Below, piece after piece: positions 60,901-64,000 of a stretch of DNA of 64,000 nt. The stretch is taken from the NCBI GenBank assembly GCA_902806565.1, contig CADCXA010000030.1, positions 1,302,001-1,366,000 on the forward strand. Reading direction: 5' to 3'. Position 1 is the stretch's first letter. Every line of letters begins with the position of its first letter. Source of the DNA: Hypoxylon rubiginosum (taxonomy: Eukaryota > Ascomycota > Sordariomycetes > Xylariales > Hypoxylaceae). The notes beneath the pieces are model-generated. The model was not told the DNA's origin. It was given only the letters and a program-made list of their open reading frames with translations, and did not search any database. A program made the position numbers and the translations under genes.

Positions 60901-62668
60901 ATGGAATCAAAACCCGACAAATTTGATGTTCTAACAGCCGACGTGGAAACAATCCAAGGCCTATTGAGTTGCGGCAACATTACCAGTGAAAACTTGGTTG
61001 ATTTGTACCTCGCTCAGATAAGCAAACACGACGGGTTCCTTCATGCTATGATAGAAACTGCCTCCAGGGAGATCTTGTTACGTCAGGCACACGACCTTGA
61101 TACTGAACGTCGGGCTGGTAATATCAGAGGACCTCCCCATGGCATTCCTATAATTATTAAGGTGTGCATCATTCCGTATCTGTTGCTATTGGAACTAACA
61201 TCAATTAGGATAACATCGCAACACACCCAACCCTTGGATTGGGAACTACAGCTGGTAGTCTTGCTCTAGTCGGTTCTAAGCCTCGAAAGAATGCTACAAT
61301 AGTAGATATGGTAGAGCGTCCTATATAAAAACTTGGCCTCCAGTACAGTTCTGACTATTGTACAGCTCGTCCGAAAAGGTGCCATTATACTTGGTAAATC
61401 GAACCTGAGTGTGAGCTATGCCCCTATATGATCTTAGTACAGATTTTACTTAACCAGTGCCAAGGAATTTGCAAATTGGCGGTAAGAAAATATTCTCTGC
61501 ACTTACCTACCTGGTACCTTGGGTACCTATATGCACCATCTTGGTAGTGTACCTATTTCATGTTGTCGTTGCTGGGGCACTGCCCAGCAACCGGGCAGTG
61601 ACCTGCACCTACCAACGTTTAACTTAAATAGCCCATTAACAGAGCCTTACATTAACCTTCCCTTATGTCTGCCGGCGTGCCAAAGCGGCCATTGGCTCAA
61701 CGGATAGAAGCAGAGGGCCAGAAATAACCCCACCGGGGGTTTTCCTTACCGGCTCGTGGGAAGATATCTCTGTTGCTACCCTTGACCCGAAAATATGGAA
61801 ATTACCTGATACATTCATCAAGCCAGTACCCGAGGCGGACCAACAAGCTGTAGGTTGAGTCTTGCCGATCATAATTACCGTGACCTGACAATACCGTCCA
61901 GCTCAAGGACATCACCGAGGCCTACAACGCAATTAGAGCAAAAGCCAAGAGATTTGTCGAAAATGTGCCTTTGACGACTGTTGAAGCCTTCAATTACAAC
62001 GGCGAAAACAGTGAACTTACCATTTTAAGCAAGTATCCCTAATCGTCCTTTCTTTACTGGCACCTTGCTAACACGAAAAAGGGGCCGATATGAAACCCCT
62101 TCTAAACGACTATCTGAAAGGCTTAGAAGAGAGCAAAGTGCGAAGCCTTCAGGAAATTATCGCTTTCAATAGAGCGCATGCAGATTAGGAACTTCCGCCA
62201 CGTATGCTGACCCCTATTTCTGCATGATCAGGCTAACTTAGGAGGTAGTACATGACAACCAGGACTTCTTCATTCAAACTCAGGAACAGAGTCTGACTGC
62301 AGAACAGTACGAAAAGACTCTCGAACATCTTCGGAGTATCTCGCGCGACCACGGGATTGACCGTATACTAAGAGAATTCGATGTTGATGTCATCATTGGC
62401 CCGGCAGACAGCTTCATAACATCATTGGCAACAGGAAGCGGTACGAACATGATACCCCCCCGTCCCATATATGGATGGTAATAATATTTATGGTTAAATA
62501 GGTTACCCAGTAGCGGGAATGCCACTGTCATATTTGGATTTTAATGGTCGGCCCTTGGGAGTTGCGGCGCTCGCGGGTAAAAATCAAGACGCTGCCTTGG
62601 TCAAACTCATGAGCGCGTGGGAGGCTACCTTTCCCAAACGAAAGCCTCCTCCCCAATTGGTAGAATGA
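60901..62668 (+). pseudogene. Core-deleted amidase pseudogene
   Basis: The N-terminus is intact: exon 60901-61161 (MESKPDKFDVLTADVETIQG to HGIPIIIK, with the catalytic Lys), then [20 protein letters not shown] and LVRKGAIILGKSNLS across two good introns. After FANWR the expected ~130 residues with GGSSSGS and the catalytic serines are missing; about 200 bases of unrelated sequence stand there. Amidase sequence resumes near 61738 with LTGSWEDISVATLDPKIW, then ITEAYNAIRAKAKRFVENV, a TAG inside HAD*ELPP near 62188, DRILREFDVDVIIGPADSF, and YPVAGMPLSYLDFNGRPLG to the stop at 62668. The joint after SNLS is also out of frame. Without serines it cannot be an active amidase. Confidence 0.75.
61578..61600. 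repeat. Short hairpin inside the filler of the amidase deletion
   Basis: CACTGCCC (61578-61585) and GGGCAGTG (61593-61600) are perfectly complementary with a 7-base loop. It lies in the DNA that replaced the catalytic core. Confidence 0.5.
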
Positions 62669-63388
62669 AGTGATCGACTAACACCCCCAATATATGGTGG
62701 AGAGCCTGGGCCCAGAGATATTGGAAGCTAATCAAGGCGAGTGAACAGCGGTGGGGCTGGACCGAAGATTTGTCTAAATGCAGAGAGCTAGATGCCATGC
62801 TATTTTCAGGAAATTGGAATATAATCAAGTATTCGTATTATCATGTAATCCGCTCTCGCTATTTCCGTCTTTCTTAAGAGCTACTTCGCTCTTCTCGGCC
62901 TTCGCAGTAGCTCTGTCAATAGTGAGCTATAACAGGGCTAAATAGGGGGCTGCGCGCGCCGCTCCAGCTGCTGAAGAGAGGACACTGCTATTTGGTTGGC
63001 AGTCGGCCCAGCGAAATAACCGTGCCGCACTTCCAGGTTACGACTTATCCGATTCTACGTGACACCCTCGGGCTTGCGCTGACGGCGTGTAGTCGAAAGA
63101 AGCGGGTCGCACGGACTTAAAGTACCAATCGGTGGCACGGTAAGACGCGAGATGCAAGTGCTCATATCTTGTGAGGGGGGTGCCACGATTGGGGAACTTC
63201 TTTTTCAACTTCGGCCGGGTTTAAGCTGGCAACCTAATTCCGGCCGAGAAGCTGACTGTAAGCTGACGATCGAGTGGTTGCAGGTATATATTTGCTTGGA
63301 CTTTCCTTTTCGAGGGGCTTCAGATATGATATCTTAACAACTCAACTAGTTGGCATATTACTCCCACTTAGACATATTAATTAACAGC
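62669..63388. other. Promoter-side gap of the amidohydrolase gene
   Basis: About 0.72 kb without a supported gene. A CTTATC word (63044-63049, GATAAG on the other strand) could bind a GATA-type nitrogen regulator, which would suit the neighbours, but one such word is expected by chance in this length. Confidence 0.4.
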
Positions 63389-64000
63389 ATGTCTGCAACT
63401 CCGCCAAGCTCGGTTCTCCTTTCCGGAGGTACCATCATCGTATGCACCGAAGACGCAGACTCGCTTGACGTGATTCGCGATGGCGCAGTGCTAGTCACCG
63501 GTGACCGCATCGCCGGGATATATGACACGGCACACCCGAGCAACCTACCAGCAGGTACGGAGGTTGTTGACTGCACCAACAAGATCATCACGCCCGGCTT
63601 CGTCGACACGCATCGGCATGGCTGGCAGACGGGTCTCAAGACATTAGCCTCCAATACGACCATGCCGGACTATGTGAACCGATACCCGTACGGTTCTGCT
63701 GCGCTTTACACGGCCGAAGACGTGTACATCGGACAGCTCGCCGGTTTGTTGGAAGCTCTCAACGCCGGTGTGACGACAACGCTCGACCACGCCCATCACA
63801 TCTGGTCCAAGGAGACTACGAAGGCCGGTCTTCAGGCGTCGATCGACAGCGGCGCTAGAGTCTACTGGAACCACGCTTTTACCGGCACGCCGACCTATCC
63901 ATTCTCGGAGCAGGTCGCAAACTTCAAGGAGATGGCCAGAACGATGCCTAAGCCTGACAAGCTAACGACTATGGGCGTTGCGTATGACGGGTGGACTTTT
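63389..64000 (+). CDS. Amidohydrolase (chlorohydrolase/deaminase type), 5' part
   Basis: The open frame runs from ATG 63389 to the window end without a stop (204 residues seen). The small beta domain SVLLSGGTIIVCTED...GAVLVTGDRIAGI and the joint NKIITPGFVDTHRHGW are those of metal-dependent amidohydrolases of the Ssn/Atz/TrzN and MTA/SAH-deaminase group; the HxH metal ligands are His75 and His77. GVTTTLDHAHH further on is the next conserved strand. The reaction is probably deamination or hydrolytic removal of a group from a heterocyclic N compound. It is intact as far as visible and free of introns, unlike the decayed neighbours. The rest lies outside the window. Confidence 0.85.
   Translation, partial: MSATPPSSVLLSGGTIIVCTEDADSLDVIRDGAVLVTGDRIAGIYDTAHPSNLPAGTEVVDCTNKIITPGFVDTHRHGWQTGLKTLASNTTMPDYVNRYPYGSAALYTAEDVYIGQLAGLLEALNAGVTTTLDHAHHIWSKETTKAGLQASIDSGARVYWNHAFTGTPTYPFSEQVANFKEMARTMPKPDKLTTMGVAYDGWTF

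Noticed and set aside
1..64000. CRISPR array, bacterial operons or rRNA genes
   Set aside because: No regularly spaced repeats, no ribosome-binding-site-linked gene strings and no rRNA-like conserved stretches; introns mark the DNA as fungal nuclear.

Overview
The window reads as nuclear DNA of a filamentous ascomycete. Genes have short GT-AG introns of about 50-100 bases, and the families are typical of plant-associated or wood-associated moulds (AA9 LPMO, GH5 exo-glucanase, DUF3176, NRPS-like reductase, small secreted proteins). Three blocks are almost pure A+T, with sharp edges against gene-bearing DNA of normal composition. This is the signature of repeat-induced point mutation (RIP). A sordariomycete is my best guess, but no gene here proves the class.

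Layout. 1-4.7 kb: AT block whose left edge lies outside the window. 4.8-8.2 kb: an adenylation-thiolation-reductase enzyme (minus). 10.0-15 kb: F-box protein, small secreted protein, sugar transporter. 17-26 kb: TRF4-type poly(A) polymerase, AA9 LPMO, DUF3176 membrane protein, maltose-type O-acetyltransferase. 27.1-29.3 kb: second AT block, which is a DNA transposon with 69-bp terminal inverted repeats and TA flanks. 30-36 kb: cytochrome P450, GH5 glucanase, and a Ser-rich protein with 84-base coding repeats. 36.2-39.1 kb: gene-poor stretch with decayed coding fragments. 39-45.5 kb: two secreted proteins, then a divergent pair of predicted mitochondrial genes (ABC1/ADCK kinase and cytochrome c heme lyase). 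46.9-57.8 kb: third AT block, flanked by direct repeats of about 195 bp, so a RIP-ruined LTR retroelement of about 10.9 kb. 58-64 kb: a tiny cysteine-rich secreted protein, then nitrogen-metabolism relics (a glutamine-synthetase-like tail, a 5'-truncated amidase, a core-deleted amidase) and an intact amidohydrolase running off the right edge.

Gene models were built by hand from splice signals and reading phase; all multi-exon models given as CDS close in frame. The genes do not form one pathway. The NRPS-like gene and the P450 are 22 kb apart with housekeeping genes between, so I do not call a biosynthetic cluster. The strongest unusual signals are the two transposon skeletons recoverable from repeats that survived RIP at their outer edges, the decayed nitrogen-gene cluster beside the LTR element, and the cysteine-rich secreted gene that appears only after splicing. 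I found no convincing undescribed multi-gene system.
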